DNA of 64,000 nt from Microstegium vimineum (lineage: Eukaryota; Streptophyta; Magnoliopsida; Poales; Poaceae). A model generated the notes under the pieces. The model did not search any database, had not been told where the DNA came from, and saw only the letters and a list, made by a program, of their open reading frames with translations. Positions 43,580 to 56,805 of this stretch are shown here, in pieces (the first letter of the stretch is position 1; each line of letters starts with the position of its first letter). The stretch is taken from positions 18,926,350-18,990,349 of the forward strand of contig CM039120.1 in the NCBI GenBank assembly GCA_022036555.1, given 5' to 3'. Made by a program: the position numbers and the translations under genes.

Positions 43580-44584
43580 ATTTCCCATGGGGATGGTTCA
43601 CCACCTATCTTCGATGGTGAGGACTTTCCTTATTGGAAGGTCTGCATGGAAGCCTATCTAGAGGTCGTGGGCATTGGAGTTCTCAAATCTGCCACTAAGG
43701 GAGGATCCTACTTCACCGAGGACCCCTTCTTTGAGAAGCATAATGCCAAGGCGATGAATATCCTCTTTCATGGCATATGCAAGGATGTCTTCAACCGAGT
43801 GCGTAATGCCAAAGACGCATTCGAGTTGTGGACCACTATTTGTGCTCTTCATGAAGACTCAAAGAGTGAGCATGAGGAACACTATCATTTGGTCATGGCA
43901 AACCTAAATTCCTTTACTATGCTTTCAAATGAAAATGCAAATGAGATGTATTCACATCTTAACATTCTTGTAGAGGAGATGAATGGTCTTGGTCTCAATC
44001 AATTGTCTCCATCCGATGTTGTGAGGAAGATACTATGTGTGCTCCCCATTGACAAATATGGGCACATAGTAACCGTGCGTCATCAAGGCGACCTCTCCAC
44101 ATCTACTCCAACTCAAATCTTGGGGAAGGTCAATGCACATGAGATGTACATGAAGATGAATGATGGATCATCTTCCTCAACCAAGAAGAAAGAGAAGGAA
44201 AAGGAGAAGGAGAAGGAGAAGGAGAAGGACTTGGCTCTCAAAGCTTATACCAAAGAAAGATCCAAAATACAAGTGGTAGTTGAGAGCTCAAGTGATGATG
44301 AAGATGAAGACAACATCGCTCTTATGGTGAGAAAGACCACCAAGATGTTCAAGAGGCTAAACAAGAATGGAGTCAAGTTTGACTCAAAGAAGAAGAAATT
44401 CTTCACAAGCTCTTCAAGGAAGCCTATCTCTCAAATGGATTGCTACAATTGTGGCAAGCTTGGTCACTTGGCTCACCAATGCACTGAAGAGAAGAAAGAC
44501 AAGTTCAAGAACAACAAGAACAAGAAGGGTGCACAAGATGATTCAAGTGAAGATGAGAAGAAACAAGAGAAGTCATTCAAAAAG
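43580..44584 (+). pseudogene. gag of copia F, start codon lost and interrupted by LTR G
   Basis: The frame opens ISHGDGSPPIFDGEDFPYWK; the first codon is ATT (43,580-43,582) where E has ATG, so the next usable ATG is 43,646. It continues through ENANEMYSHLNILVEEMNGL and LPIDKYGHIVTV, a (KE)n tract coded by GAGAAG repeats (about 44,185-44,230), an acidic SSSDDEDED patch and a zinc knuckle CYNCGKLGHLAHQC (44,441-44,482). It ends where TGTAACACCCGG starts at 44,585. Beyond this the frame is LTR sequence. It is about 335 residues, intact apart from the start. Confidence 0.88.
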
Positions 44585-47329
44585 TGTAACACCCGGTTTT
44601 CCAAAGAATACCGAATGCTATGTATATGTGTGCCCAGGATGTCCACACAAAACATATATACAAAAATGGAGATTATCAAAGACAATGCTTTATTATATAT
44701 CGAAACATAGTTAGAAAAAGACTTACATTTATAACAAAGCATCGTGGAAGCTATTCTATATCTCCTATCTTCGGGTCTCCATACTCCACAAGGACAGTTG
44801 ACTAGGGTACACTCGCCTAGTACTCCTTTGGAACTCCTTTGATAACACCTCACTTGCACCACCATCTGGTACCCATCCGGGATTTTTATGTAAAGGTGAT
44901 GACAACAAGTGTCAGCTCACCATGCTCAGCAAGTATAACTATGGGGTTGATGAGGCTAAAAAGGGATAGACATGGTTTAACTGCATTTGCTTTTAATAAG
45001 TCTTAGTTTTAGCAGTTGAGTAGCATCAAGATCAATATAATCCCAATAACCACATTATCAAGTGAACAATATATAATGCTTATATGAACAAATAACAATA
45101 ACTTATGATTAATAACAGCTGATGAACTATAACATAAGGACATCACATAGTAAGGATCCAAGCTGCTCATAACTGTGAGCACGGCTATCATGACAGTTTT
45201 ACACTCTGCAGAGGTTGTACATCTTTACCCCCAAGCCGTGATTCCCATTTGCCGGGGTTTACAAAGCCCACAATACCTCTACCTATGAGGCATGGCAGGG
45301 TTTCACTACATAACCTTTCGCTAGATACCCTAACAAGTTAGTGGCCATGAGGTTTTAGTGGTAGGTACACATGGGTATTCTCCTTCGAGTCGCGTCACAT
45401 GTGGTCGCAGCACTATGTTCGCCTACAAGGTAGGAGAAGCGCCATACATACCCTGACACTCCCCTCTTGTGCCAATAAATGGTAACCACTAACAAGCTAG
45501 AGACATACTAGGTCATTAGTTAAAGTCAGAGCCATATAACACTCGGGGTAGCACGGTTTTCCTGGCTGGTCGCTTACAGAAATACCCCTATGAGTGAGAA
45601 CACATGTGTGAGTTCCTGATGTTCCACCTATAGTCCACGTTGCTAAAAAGTCATATTTTATCATCATTGCATATACCATTAACCAAGATCCATGATCATG
45701 GTTATTCTTTGTGAGCACTAGCACAAGCTACCCATATGCAACCCACAAAGGTGACAAGGTACAAGATATCAATATCTAGGAAATCCTTAGGGAAACAAGG
45801 TAGACACATTCATATGAATTTAGTGACATTAAAGTGTATAGGTAACAAGGAGAGTCCCATGCTATACTTGCCTTCCATATGCTTGCTCAAACTTTCCAAC
45901 TTTCCTTTTAGATCAGCTTTGCAAAGCTCCGCTTCTAACGATAGCAACAAGCAGCACAAGCATCACAAGAGAACCTAAAAACAATACATCAAATATTACA
46001 AAAAACATACTATAAAGGTAGCTAACGTATTCTACGCATTGCTACGAACTCGTGAGCACAAAGACCACCTAAAACGGAGCTACAGTTTGCAAGATACAAC
46101 TAACGGTAGATTAGCTTTTAAAAAGAGAACTAAAGGCTTTATTATTTTTAGTTATGTAAAAGGGTAGATAAGGTACTTCAGAGAGATACCTAAGTTGGAT
46201 TAAGTCAAACCTATATTTGGATTTGAAAACTAAATTGGAAAACTAAAGTAGAACTATTTTATTTATAAAGCAAATTGCATAGTCTTTAATCAAATTAGGT
46301 ATTTACCATGAAATTACAGAGCTATTAACATAGTATTAAAGGATCCTAAACAGTAGTTTATGTTTTTACAAAACTAACGTAATTTGAACGAGTCAAAACA
46401 GAGTTAAAACGAAAAGATATGAGCATTTGAAGTTTAGGGGCAAATCTGTAAATAAAAGGAACTAATTTTCGGATTTTTAATAAATAAAACTGTAAAGGAA
46501 AAGGCTCTGGAGTGCGGGTCCAATTATTCAAAAGGTCAGGGGCTAGATCAGAAGAAAACATGACTGGAATTAAAAGGAATTGAACTGGGATAATTTGTGG
46601 GTTAATTTCAAGAAAACAGAGAGGCTTATGTGTGAAACGAGCGCACTGTGTCAGGCTGACCGAGTCGTTACCGACGTCAGCGCCACGTGGCGAGTGGGGG
46701 TTGGCGCGGTGCACCACGTGGGTGTGGACGCGGTGTGCATGGGAATGGTGGACCGAGACCACAGCTAGTGCATACTGATTCGGCATAGGGATCATCTAAT
46801 CCTGACCGTCGGTCAAGGATCGAATGAGGAGGGGAGTTTGGGGTAGTTTGGTCGTTAGGGCGGCACTGGGGCACGGCGGCGCCATGGCCAGCCTCGCCGG
46901 CGATCCTCGGGATCGAGCTAGGGGCTACGGGGGGGGGGCACGAGAGGGGGCTAGGGAGCAACGCACTGAGCTCCCTTTCATCTCTCCATTCTCTCTCCTT
47001 TCTAGTCCAACTCAGGAACCAACCCAACCCACCCTCTCTCACCCGCACTCCTCTTTCGCCCCTCGGCCCAGCTCAGCCGGTCCAGCAGACCAGCCCACGC
47101 GGGAACACTCCCTCACCCGCAACCCTCCCCCACTCTCACTTCCACGTGGGCCCGGCCTGTCAGCGCCACTAGGAGGCTTCCACACTTGCCTCTCTCCGTC
47201 TAACCCGCGGACCCTCCCTGTCGGCACCGAGCGAAGCTCAGTGCGTTGCCCCCTCCCCTCTCTCCCTTTCACTGCCATGCGGGCCCATGTAGGTCGTCTT
47301 CCACCTCCCACCCGCGCCTTCTCCCTCTC
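44585..47329 (-). repeat. Gypsy-type LTR G, one end truncated, inserted in copia F gag
   Basis: It begins TGTAACACCCGG right after AAAAG (a candidate target duplication, 44,580-44,584). It shares blocks with solo LTR H (for example at 45,185-45,240) but is cut off inside the GC-rich part at about 47,329, where copia C LTR sequence starts without any LTR end or duplication. The GC-rich part (46,640-47,300) has open frames on both strands with no recognisable product. Strand is inferred from H and is not certain. Confidence 0.7.
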
Positions 47330-47737
47330 TGTCGTTTTTGAGCGTTGCATAGCTCTCTGTTCGTTTTGCGTCGGACGCTCGCCAGCGTCCGTCTTGGAGT
47401 CGCCAGACGTGACCGTCGGTTTCCAGGCAAAACAGGCTCTCTGTTAGAGCGACGGACGCTCGACGCTCTGTAACAGACTGTCCGACGCCCTGTTTCACAG
47501 TGTCCGTCGGCCCCTGTGTTTGTTGTTTTTGTTTGGTTTCTTTGGGTTTGTTTCTCCGGGTTCATGAATAGCTCCGCTGTGTTCCTAGGACTTCTCCTAG
47601 AACATCCACCCATTTGTGGGTCGTGAGTCTATCGTTTTCGTTTAAGTTGTGTTTGGGACAAGGGTCAAGATCTTCCGAAAGGAATTTTTATTTGACTCCC
47701 ATTCACCCCCCCTCTGGTCCCCGTTTCCGGTCCTTCA
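47330..47737 (+). repeat. 5' LTR of copia C, last ~408 bp only
   Basis: It matches the 3' LTR at about 59,470-59,875 (TTGCATAGCTCTCT, GCGTCGGACGCTCGCC, ending TTTCCGGTCCTTCA). The earlier ~1.4 kb of the LTR is missing. Confidence 0.88.
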
Positions 47738-47739
47738 AT

Positions 47740-47751
47740 TGGTATCAAAGC
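47740..47751 (+). other. Primer-binding site of copia C
   Basis: TGGTATCAAAGC, two bases after the LTR end, matches the complement of the 3' end of initiator tRNA-Met with one difference, the standard copia primer. Confidence 0.88.
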
Positions 47752-47800
47752 TGGTTAAGGATCAAACCACCTTACATGGTTCTTGATCCGCGAAGGCGAC

Positions 47801-50410
47801 ATGGAGCGAGGTGCTGGCAAACCTCAGTTCTTTGATGGAATGAATTTCGCCTATTGGAAGGTGAGCATGTCCGCTTACCTCCAAGGGCTTGATTCAAAGA
47901 TTTGGGAGATTTGTGAGAATGAGGACTATGTGGTTCTTGGCGCTCGGATCACCGATCTCCATGTTACGCAACATGCGTCAAACGCAAGAGCCCATAGCAT
48001 TCTCTTCTCGATCTTGTCTCTTCCTGAGTTTGAGCGAGTTTCGAGTCTCACTACGGCACGGGAGATCTGGCAAACACTCTTGAGATATCATGAGGAAAAC
48101 CCTCAGATCAAGTCCAGACTCTTCGACACGTACCGTAGAGAGTACAAGAACCTTGTTCAGTTGGCTGGCGAATCTGTTGACGAGATGTTCACTCGCTTCC
48201 AATCAGTCGTCAACAAGATGCGTGCTAATCGAGCCAACTTGACCTATGATGATCATGAGATGGATATCAAGCTTTTGCATGCTCTTGATCAGAGGGTGTG
48301 GGAGATGAAGGTGGCTGCCATCCAGGAGTCACCGGGCTATGATGCCCTGACCGTGGATGAGCTGTTCAGTAAGCTCAAGTCCTCGGAGATTGACAACCAG
48401 ACCCGGGCCAAGCTTGAGAACCCGTCGAACCCATCCATGGCGTTGGTTTCCAGCCCTGGCGGTGTGTCTTCTTCTTCATCTAACCCTTCACACTCTTTGT
48501 TCGCTTTGTCTTTGATTTCTATGACAGAGGAGCAAGTGGAGGCTCTTAGAGATGACGAGCTGGCTTTGGTCATCACTAGGTTCTCACAGTTTCACAACAA
48601 CTGTTTGAACCGACCACGTGGTGGCACGGCCAAGGGGTGCTACCATTGTGCTGATGAGGATCACTTCATCCCAAACTGCCCCAAGAAAGCTGTGGGTGAC
48701 TTCACCAAGCGCAAGGACAAGCGTGAGCACCACTTCGAGGACAAGCACAAGGCCAAGGGCAGCTACAAACGAAGGTCCTCAAAGAAGGTGATTGACAAGG
48801 TGAAGGCCAAGCACCAAGCCTTCCTCGCCTCCCTCAGCGACATCGATGCCTCCACCGATGGGGAATCTTCTTCGAGCGACAACGATGATTCGAAGGGGAA
48901 GGTTGAGGACAAGCTCAACGACCTCTGCTTCTATGCCGACACCAAGCATGGTGGCTTTTGCGCCATGGCAATCAAAGCAGGCAAGGTCGGTGAACACAAG
49001 GACGACTCCGACACTCCCGAGGTATCACCCACCATCAAATCCCTCTCTCTCGAGCTTGCATGTTTGAACGACACCTTGCGTAGTCAGGATGCTTTGCTCA
49101 AGCGTGCCGCTTGTGAGAGAAACGATTTTAAGGCAAAATATCTTAGCGCGCTTCATGAGCTAGAGTTTGCTAGAGCAGAGGTGGTGGTTACCGAGGAGGT
49201 AGAGTGTGATTCTTGTGCCATCCACATGTCTGACCTTGTCACTCTCTAGGACAAGTATGACACTCTACTTGAGGAGGTTAGTGAGCTGAAGGCTACGCCT
49301 AGCTTACTTAGTGCGTGAAAGTCTTGCTTAGGCTTGCGTTCTGAGCTGGCATAGAAGGATGCTAGGATCACTGTGTTAGAGAAGGTCAGCTCAGATAACA
49401 CTAGAGGGTCGGATCGCTTTGAGGCTTTGGAGCTTGAGATCGCATCGTGTTGACTTGACAAGGCACGTACCGAGGAGGACAGCACACACCTTCGGTCTAT
49501 CTTGGCTTGGGTGTCTGGTAGAGAGCCGCAGTTGGGGATGTTGTAGAGCCTATTCAAGAGGACTGACAACATGGGAGTAGGCTTTGCTATAGGTGGGAAG
49601 GGCGATAGCATTTTTGGCAAGATTGGTGAGTGTAGTGGTTTGAGTGGGAGTGAGAAACCCATCACAGCTCCCAAGTTTACCAAGTTCACCCCACTTAAGC
49701 CTACCGACCCTACCAAGCTACCTGTGAGAGATGGTGTGTTTGAGGAACCACCCAAAACCACTCCACAAAAGCAAGTGTGGATATCCAAACCGAACCATCT
49801 TCGAAACACACTTGACACCTTGCCCGATATCTCTAGTGATCCCCTTCCTAAGAAAGCTAGAGACACCCAACCCAATAAGAGAGTGCCTACCAAGAGTGCG
49901 GTGAGGTACCATTGTGAGTATTATGAGCGGGATGGGCACTTGGCTGAATTTTGCTTTAGGAGGAAGAGACATGATCGGCGGCAGTTTGAGTTGAACAACC
50001 GGGACATGTACCTCCCACCAGTTGGGGTACATGAACCAGAAGTTCGGAGGCACACTACTAGGCCTAGAGGTATAATGCCTCAAGGTGATAGGCCTGAGGA
50101 GGCGAGAGCACATGGTGGTCGTGCCTGGTGGGGTACCGGTCGTGACCCATACGAGTACGGGCCTCGTGGCAGTGGCTTCACTCCTCCCTTCCCTAGCGGA
50201 CCACATTTTCCCCATCGTGGTGATCTCTATCCTCCCAAGGGACAAGAGATGTTTGTCTTTTCTCCTAAACCATTCTTTGGGCAAATGGGTCAACACTGGT
50301 ATCCTCACAGTTTACTAACCCCAGTGTTGCACCATTTGCTCACCCAAGTGGTTCTCCAGCCTCAACCCCGTGTGCCACAACAAGTACATTACATTCGGGG
50401 ACAAGAGTAA
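47801..50410 (+). pseudogene. gag of copia C
   Basis: ATG at 47,801 opens MERGAGKPQFFDGMNFAYWK. The frame is open for 482 codons with the UBN2-type gag domain, a zinc knuckle CYHCADEDHFIPNC (48,638-48,679), a basic KRKDKREHH stretch and an acidic Ser-rich stretch. TAG at 49,247-49,249 replaces CAG, and TGA near 49,317 replaces a Cys codon; further breaks lie to 49,570. The second part (49,571-50,410) has the second Cys/His box, in which one Cys has become Tyr (YHCEYYERDGHLAEFC), and a Gly/Arg/Pro-rich end. Protease (DSG) is missing: a deletion joins the gag end to CCAAGTGGTTCTCCAGCCTC at about 50,345. Confidence 0.9.
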
Positions 50411-50439
50411 AGGTAAGGTTGTCTCCTGAGGGTCAATCC

Positions 50440-51567
50440 GAGTGAATTCGTCTTTTGTTCCCAAGGATGTTTCTTTGGTTGCGAATTTGCATTTTAACCT
50501 TCTCTCGGTTTCGCAACTCCTTGATGACGGATTTGAAGTGAGTTTTAAGCCTAATATTTCTCGGATTTTGGACTCTCGGGGTGAGCTTGTTTGCTGGATT
50601 TTACCCTTTGGGAAGGTTTTTCGTGCGGATTTTTCTATCTATTGCGGACCTTCTCGTTGTCTTCTTGCCGGTTCTTCTTCCGAGCTTTGGAAGTGGCATA
50701 GGAGATTGGGACATCTTAGCATTGACTTGCTTGCAAGGCTTAGCTCGATGGACCTTATCCAAGGATTGCCAAAGCTGAAATTTGATAAGGATTTGGTTTG
50801 CCATCCTTGCAGGCATGGCAAGATGGTTGCCGCTTCCCATCCTCCTGTGACTGAGATTATGACCAAACAACCTGGTGAGCTCTTACACATGGACACAGTT
50901 GTTGACTATTCTAGATACTCTTGGGTGTTCTTTTTGGAGAGTAAGGATGAGGCTTTTCCACTTGTTCGAGATCTGATTTTGAGATTGCAAAATGAGCTAC
51001 CTAAGAATGCCATGAGAGCTATCCGTAGTGACAAAGAATGCTCACTTTGCAACTCTTTGCTCTTCTTTGGGTCTCGACCACCAGTTTTCCTCTCCTCACA
51101 CTCCCAAGCAGAACAGGGTTGTTGAGCGCAAGAATCGGACCCTTGTTGAGATGGCCAAGACGATGCTCAATGAGCATGGGACTCCTAGGCGGTATTGGGC
51201 CGAAGTGATCAGTTCTGCTTGGTATGTCTCCAATCGCATTTTTCTCCGAGCTTTCAAGAAAAAGAACTCCTATGAGTTGCGATTTGGGAGACCACCCAAG
51301 GTAAGTCACCTATGGGTGTTTGGGTGCAGGTGTTTCATCCTCAAAAAGGGAGGTAAGTTGGATAAATTTGAGTCTCGGTGTTCTGACGGTATCTTTCTCG
51401 GTTATTCTACTCACTCTCATGCTTATCGTGCTCTTAACCTTGAGACTAACCGAGTGATGGAGACTTGTGAGATTACCTTCGATGAAACTATGCCATGTAG
51501 CTCCACTGCTTTTGAGCTTGCAGGTGAGGATGAGTTGCACTCTAGCATCTTTGTGGAGGAGGAGTAG
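50440..51567 (+). pseudogene. Integrase of copia C, deleted and frameshifted
   Basis: It shows the pre-integrase part (LHFNLLSVSQLLDDGFEVSF, WHRRLGHLSIDLLARLSS, CHPCRHGKM), then HMDTVVDYSRYSWVFFLE, where about 15-20 residues around the first catalytic Asp are lost. A small deletion at about 51,030 (RSDKECSL) removes the second Asp context and shifts the frame. The frame recovers at 51,028 with NAHFATLCSSLGLDHQFSS, VVERKNRTLVEMAKTM and YWAEVISS, to DGIFLGYSTHSHAYR. A TAG at 51,565-51,567 ends it. Confidence 0.88.
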
Positions 51568-51689
51568 GACGACGTCGATTGGGGTGATCCCGAACCGACT
51601 CCACCGGCTGCCCCCGTCGACCCTGCGACATCCACTTCGGCTCACGGTCCTGATCCGACTACTTCCTCTACATGGGGGTTGTTCGAGCA

Positions 51690-53413
51690 ACTTCCTCAGT
51701 CGGTGCCCGTTGCACCTGAGGGAGCTCTAGCTGCTGTCGAGGGGGGGGCTACTTCTTCCAGGCAAGCTCCCCGCTACATCCAGCAGCAGCACCCGCTGGA
51801 GAACATCATTGGCGACATTGACCATCGAGTCACGCGGTCCAGGTCCTATCTCTCTCACTTTGCTCATTCGGCTTTTGTCGCTTCTTTTGAGCCCCGAGAT
51901 GCTGGACACGCTTTGATGGATCCGGATTGGGTCAATGCCATGCATGAGGAGTTGGAAAACTTTGAGCGAAACCGCGTTTGGGTCTTATGCCACCACCACC
52001 TATTTGCGACCCTATAGGTACCAAATGGGTTTTCAAACATAAACAAAGTGAAGATGGGGTGGTAGTGCGTAACAAGGCTAGGTTGGTAGCGCAAGAGTTT
52101 TGTCAAAAGGAGGGGATATATTATGAGTAAACCTTTGCTCCTGTAGCTCGTTTAGAAGCAATTAGAATCCTTCTAGCTTTTGCGGCTTCTAAGGCTTTTA
52201 AACTATTTCAAATGGACGTTAAAAGTGCTTTCTTAAACGACTACATAGAGGAGGAAGTGTATGTTAGACAACCTCCCGGTTTCGAAAATCCCAAGTTTCC
52301 AAACCATGTTTTTAAACTTCACAAAGCTTTGTATGGTTTGAAACAAGCCCTAGAGCATGGTATGATAGGTTGAAAACTTCTTTGCTTGCTAAGGGTTTTA
52401 AAATGGGATCGGTAGATAAAACGTTTTTTCTCCTCAAGCAAGGCAAAGACACTCTCCTAGTCCAAATATACGTGCATGATATCATCTTTGGTGGTTCTTC
52501 TAATGCTCTTGTTGCCAAGTTTGCAGATCTTATGAGCAGAGAATTTGAGATTAGCATGACGGGAGAGTTGGCGTGCTTCCTTGGGTTGCAAATCAAGCAA
52601 ACCTGGGAAGGGACGTTTGTGCACCAAGGCGAGTACATGAAGGATATTCTGAAGAAGTTTGACATGGGTGAGGCAAAGCCTCTTTCGACACCCATGTCGA
52701 CTACGACTGCCTTGGATGCGGACGAGGAAGGAGAGGCGGTGGATCAGACGGAGTACTGAAGCATGATCGAGTCGCTTTTGTACTTGACGGCGACCCGACC
52801 GGATATTTAGTTCATCGTCTACCTGTGTGCGCGCTTTCAGGTGTTTCCACGCACTTCCCACAAGCAGGCAGCGAAACACATCATGAGGTACTTGCGCTTC
52901 ACTCCCGGATTTGGTCTTTGGTTTTCCGCCTCCTCCTCTCTTGTGCTTTGCGGTTATTTTGATGTCGATTTTACCGGTTGTCATCTTGATTGGAAGTCCA
53001 CTTCTGATACTTGCCAATTTCTCGGGTCTTCTCTTGTGTCTTGGTCTTTTCGTAAACAGTCTAGCGTGGCTCAGTCAACCTACGAAGCTGAATATGTTGC
53101 CGCCGCTAGCTATTATTCGCAGTTGATTTGGATGATTGCAACTTTGAAGGATTTTGGTCTTGTGCTTACTAAGGTGCCTCTGCTTTGCGATAGTACCAGT
53201 GCAATTGGTGTGGCCAAAAATCCCGTGCTTCACTCTAAGACCAAGCACATTGACGTTCGCTTTCACTTCTTGCGAGATCACTACGAGAAGGGCGACATTG
53301 ACCTCTGGCATGTCGAGACCCACAACCAGCTTGTGGACATTCTCACAAAACCATTGGATCAAGATGCATTTTCTCGCCTTCGGGGCGAGTTGGGTGTTTG
53401 CTTCCTTTTTTAG
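51690..53413 (+). pseudogene. Reverse transcriptase and RNase H of copia C
   Basis: The reverse transcriptase is readable in pieces (AHSAFVASFEPRDAGHALMD at about 51,860; LAFAASKAFKLFQMDVKSAF; KTSLLAKGFKMGSVDKTFFL) with stops at about 52,127 and 52,757 and a frameshift at about 52,347. The catalytic YVDD reads YVHD (52,469-52,480), which would abolish polymerase activity. RNase H (52,841-53,413) is open and complete to LRGELGVCFLF: CGYFDVDFTGC, STYEAEYVAAASYYSQLIW, LLCDSTSAIGVAKNPV and HIDVRFHFLRD are visible. Confidence 0.9.
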
Positions 53414-56400
53414 TTGAGGGAAGCTCTTTGTGTATCATATTTGTTTTGGTTCTTATTTGTCTTTTCTTTTACTTTCTTTCGATTGGTGTCATTGCATTTT
53501 GCATCTCATTGCATTTGTGATATAGTTCATTTTAAGCTTGAAGGACCGAGAACGACGACCAGAGGGGGGGGGGGTCAATGGGAGCCTCAAATTTCTCTCG
53601 AAATATTCGGACCACTCTTCCCAAAAACCAAACCCAGTTGCTGGGTACTCAACCAAACCCCAAGCAAAACAGCCCAAAAGACAGGCGTCGGACGCTGGAC
53701 AGCAGGGGGACGGATGCTGGAAGATAGCACGACGGACGCTCCAGGGCAGGGCGTCGGACGCTGGCGACGGACGCTTAGGCGAGCATCCGTCGGCCTTCCA
53801 GAGAGCCTAACAGAAGCTGAAGAAGTGCTGAGGCGACGGACGCTTGGCGATGGACGCTTGGACGAGCGTCCGTCGGCCTACCCGAGAGCAAAACAGAACA
53901 GAACAGCGCACACCACGCAACGGACGCTGGGCGACGGACTCTGGAGAGCGTCCGACGCCAAAACCGAAGGACGCCGATAAGCGAGGCGACGGATGCTGAC
54001 ATCAGTACGTACCAGCGTCCGACGCCCCCGACAAACGCGCAGCAACCGCGAAAATCGTTTTTCTCTCCACCAAATCTTCCCAAATCTTGACCTAATGTTC
54101 TCCACTAGCAACCCAACTTGGTAGGCATGATTCTAGTGCTATGGAGGAGATATCCCGAAGAAATCATCGCTCAATTTGGTGAGGATTAAAGGGAAACGAG
54201 TATTTGGGGGAAAAGGGGCAAGAACAAAGAACACCACAAAGAAATTGCCCGATCTACGCACTTGTGAGGTTTGAGGGGAATTCCTTCCGTGCAAAGATGC
54301 CCCCCACGATTACGAACAATTTGGTTCAAACGAATTTGCAAGAGCTACTCCCTACAAAGAGAAATCATCTCGGGAAAAAGAGGGAGCAAAAGCAAAACGC
54401 GAAGAACACAAGCAAAAATGGGTACACGATCAAGAAATTGAAGCCACCATGGCTTATGGAGGTTACGACCTCCGATTCCTCACAACAAATCCAAGTTCTT
54501 ACAAAGGTTGGTAGAAACAACCTAGGGATCTCATGAACTAGAGAGAGAGGGGGGCAAGTGATTAGGGTTCAAGATATAGGATGAGGGATACCCCTTCACC
54601 CCCTACTTATCGAGCTTTGGCTATTTCCCAAAGACCCCCCCTAGATACATTGAGTGAACTACCTAGACTAAGCATTGCAGTCCAAGCTTCGGAAAATATC
54701 TCCCACATTTTGAATGGACGGCCCCGCTTCCTGCTAGGAGTTGTCATCGCCTCGACGCAACCTCCAGGATTCCGCCACGTGCCATCCCCGCTTCCTCGGA
54801 AGCTCCGCCTAGGTTTGGAGGCCCAAACCCAGGAAACCCGCCACCGGTAGCTTTGGGCTCAACTACCGAACCCCAAGTTTTGTGGCCCAAACTCGGAAAC
54901 CGACGCGGATGGTTTTGAGGCCCAAACCACCAAACCACTCGACGCGAGCCACCTTGTCTTTGCCCGGTCGGACTTTGAGTCCCCTGAGCCTCCACTCGAC
55001 TCGGGTTTCCACCGTCTTGACTTGGTCAACTCGGTCTACCTCCATGTCTTCTCGCACTCGCCGGTGCCAAGTACTAGCCACCACAGCTAGTCCGCCGGCG
55101 CCCATGGTCCCTCAGTCCGAGCCCCGCTTTCGCCCTTCACCGCTCTCAGTCCATCGGAACGACAAGCCTCTACTCGACCTTCTCCATGCCATTGACCACT
55201 GTCACTAGGCATAGCACCTGCACACTACAAGCCGATAGACAAGCACACATTTCTGCTTTCGCAGAGGTTAGGGTTAGCCACTCAAACTGAAACACTCACA
55301 TGTTGGACGATCACTCATCATCAAAGCTGAACATACATGGTACTTATCCACCATGTGTTCGCAAAGCTTCATACCTATAGCCGATATAATGAAACTTTGC
55401 TCTATTTGAGGTGCTTTATGTGTCTATGGTGTTGCTTAACTTAGACTCTCTTTAATCTCTTGATAAGCAATAGAGCTAAGTTAGAAAAGCTTTAAACTAA
55501 ATTTAATTCCCCATGTCACCTTTGAAATGACACTAGCATGTGTAGGCTTTTGTATATCCTTCTTGGTTGTTTTATATATAGCTTGTAACTATGACTCTTC
55601 ATTGCTTCATTAACTTCCATTAAGCACCATGTTTAAAATCGATCTAAAATGAAATAGCTATCTGAATAGTGAATTGAAAAGATCGAGTTGGGTTTGCATT
55701 TGTGAGCACTTCACCGTGTGTTTGAGACTGCTTCCCATATTGGTTGAACTTGAGCGATGTCGCGTATGACCGAAACCGGTGTGTCAAGCTCTTTGGCTTC
55801 ACCCGGTTGATAAGTGGCATCACTTTGCTTACAACCACTCGCATACACTTGTAATGTGCCTAAAACTAAATTTTGGTTGCAAAACTCTGAAACTTGAAAA
55901 ATTTGGTTCAATTGGGTCATTGGCTTGTTGTATGAACTTTGCTAGGGATAGTTTTACTTGCTACATGAGATAGCTTTGAGGTTGATCCTATCTTGTTTGC
56001 CATGTTTAGTTGTCTCTAAGAGGTGATACCCTTTCTCTGCTCACACATGTAATCCTCTCTAAATTGGCTTCTAGAGTGATCTTGAGCTCAACTTGAGTCT
56101 TTGTTGGGCACATAGAGCTTTTCCTATTCTCACAGGATCACATCACTTAGAGCATCCTTTCATTGTCTTAGCTCTATGTATGAACCTTTTTAAGTCATTT
56201 TGCATTTCATGGCTTTTATGGCAAAAATCTTGAGTTTTGAGCTTTGATGAGCTCCATGTGCCAACAAGGGGGAGAAAGTTGTGCATTTCACTCTATTTTC
56301 AGCCATCTACTTAAGGGGGAGAAAATGTGGGTTTTGAGATTTTAAAGTTCTTCAATTAGTATCTTGAGAAGAAAGGCAAATTGCTATCTTATGAGTAGGC

Positions 56401-56805
56401 TTGTGCTCAGTGGGAGCTTTCGCTAGATGTGTTGAGCCTTTGCCTCTTCTGAAGGGTCTAGCTTGCTTGTTTTAGCTCCAACAGGTTCCGATTGGCTTTG
56501 TGTGGATCTTGAGCTTCAATTGGTATCTTATGTGGTTTCCTTAGCCCTTGATAGCTTGGGTTTTGATTTTAATTGGTATCTTGTGTTGCTAGCGGTGTTG
56601 AGCCTTTTTTCTGCCTCTTCTTGAGGGCTAGCTTTGATTTGCTTGGTTGCGTCGAGCTGTTGCCCATGTCTTTGGGAACCAAGTTTTGGATTCGTTTTGC
56701 TTCTCTCAAGTGACCCTGTTTTGGCTTTCTTAGCTTTTGGTCATTTGGAGAGATTTATCTTGTGGCTCAAATCTGAAATGCACTTGTGTTGACAATGCAC
56801 TCATC
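53414..56805 (+). other. 3' spacer (former envelope-like region) of copia C, split by a solo LTR
   Basis: Without the solo LTR, about 1.57 kb separate RNase H from the polypurine tract, the space where SIRE elements carry an extra ORF. No frame longer than about 70 codons survives in it. TTGAGCCTTTGCCTCTTCT- and GGTATCTTRTGT-type phrases recur at 56,360-56,690, so it is internally repetitive. It ends with CATCAAGGGGGAGAT. Confidence 0.6.
53539..55363 (-). repeat. Solo LTR of the copia A family in the 3' spacer of copia C
   Basis: 1,825 bp in minus orientation, TGCGAACACATGG...GGTCCTTCA, flanked by the 5-bp duplication AAGCT (53,534-53,538 and 55,364-55,368). It matches the 5' LTR of copia A along most of its length, but its motif-rich middle carries GACGGACGCT / GCGTCCGTCGGCC units (53,685-54,040) instead of CCGGACCA units. 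A G run of 11-12 is at 53,563-53,574. Confidence 0.93.

Noticed and set aside
46677..47447. Overlapping open frames of 85-207 codons on both strands
   Set aside because: Low-complexity Pro/Ser/Arg-rich products in the GC-rich part of LTR G, crossing the join into the copia C LTR; no domain and no consistent codon pattern.
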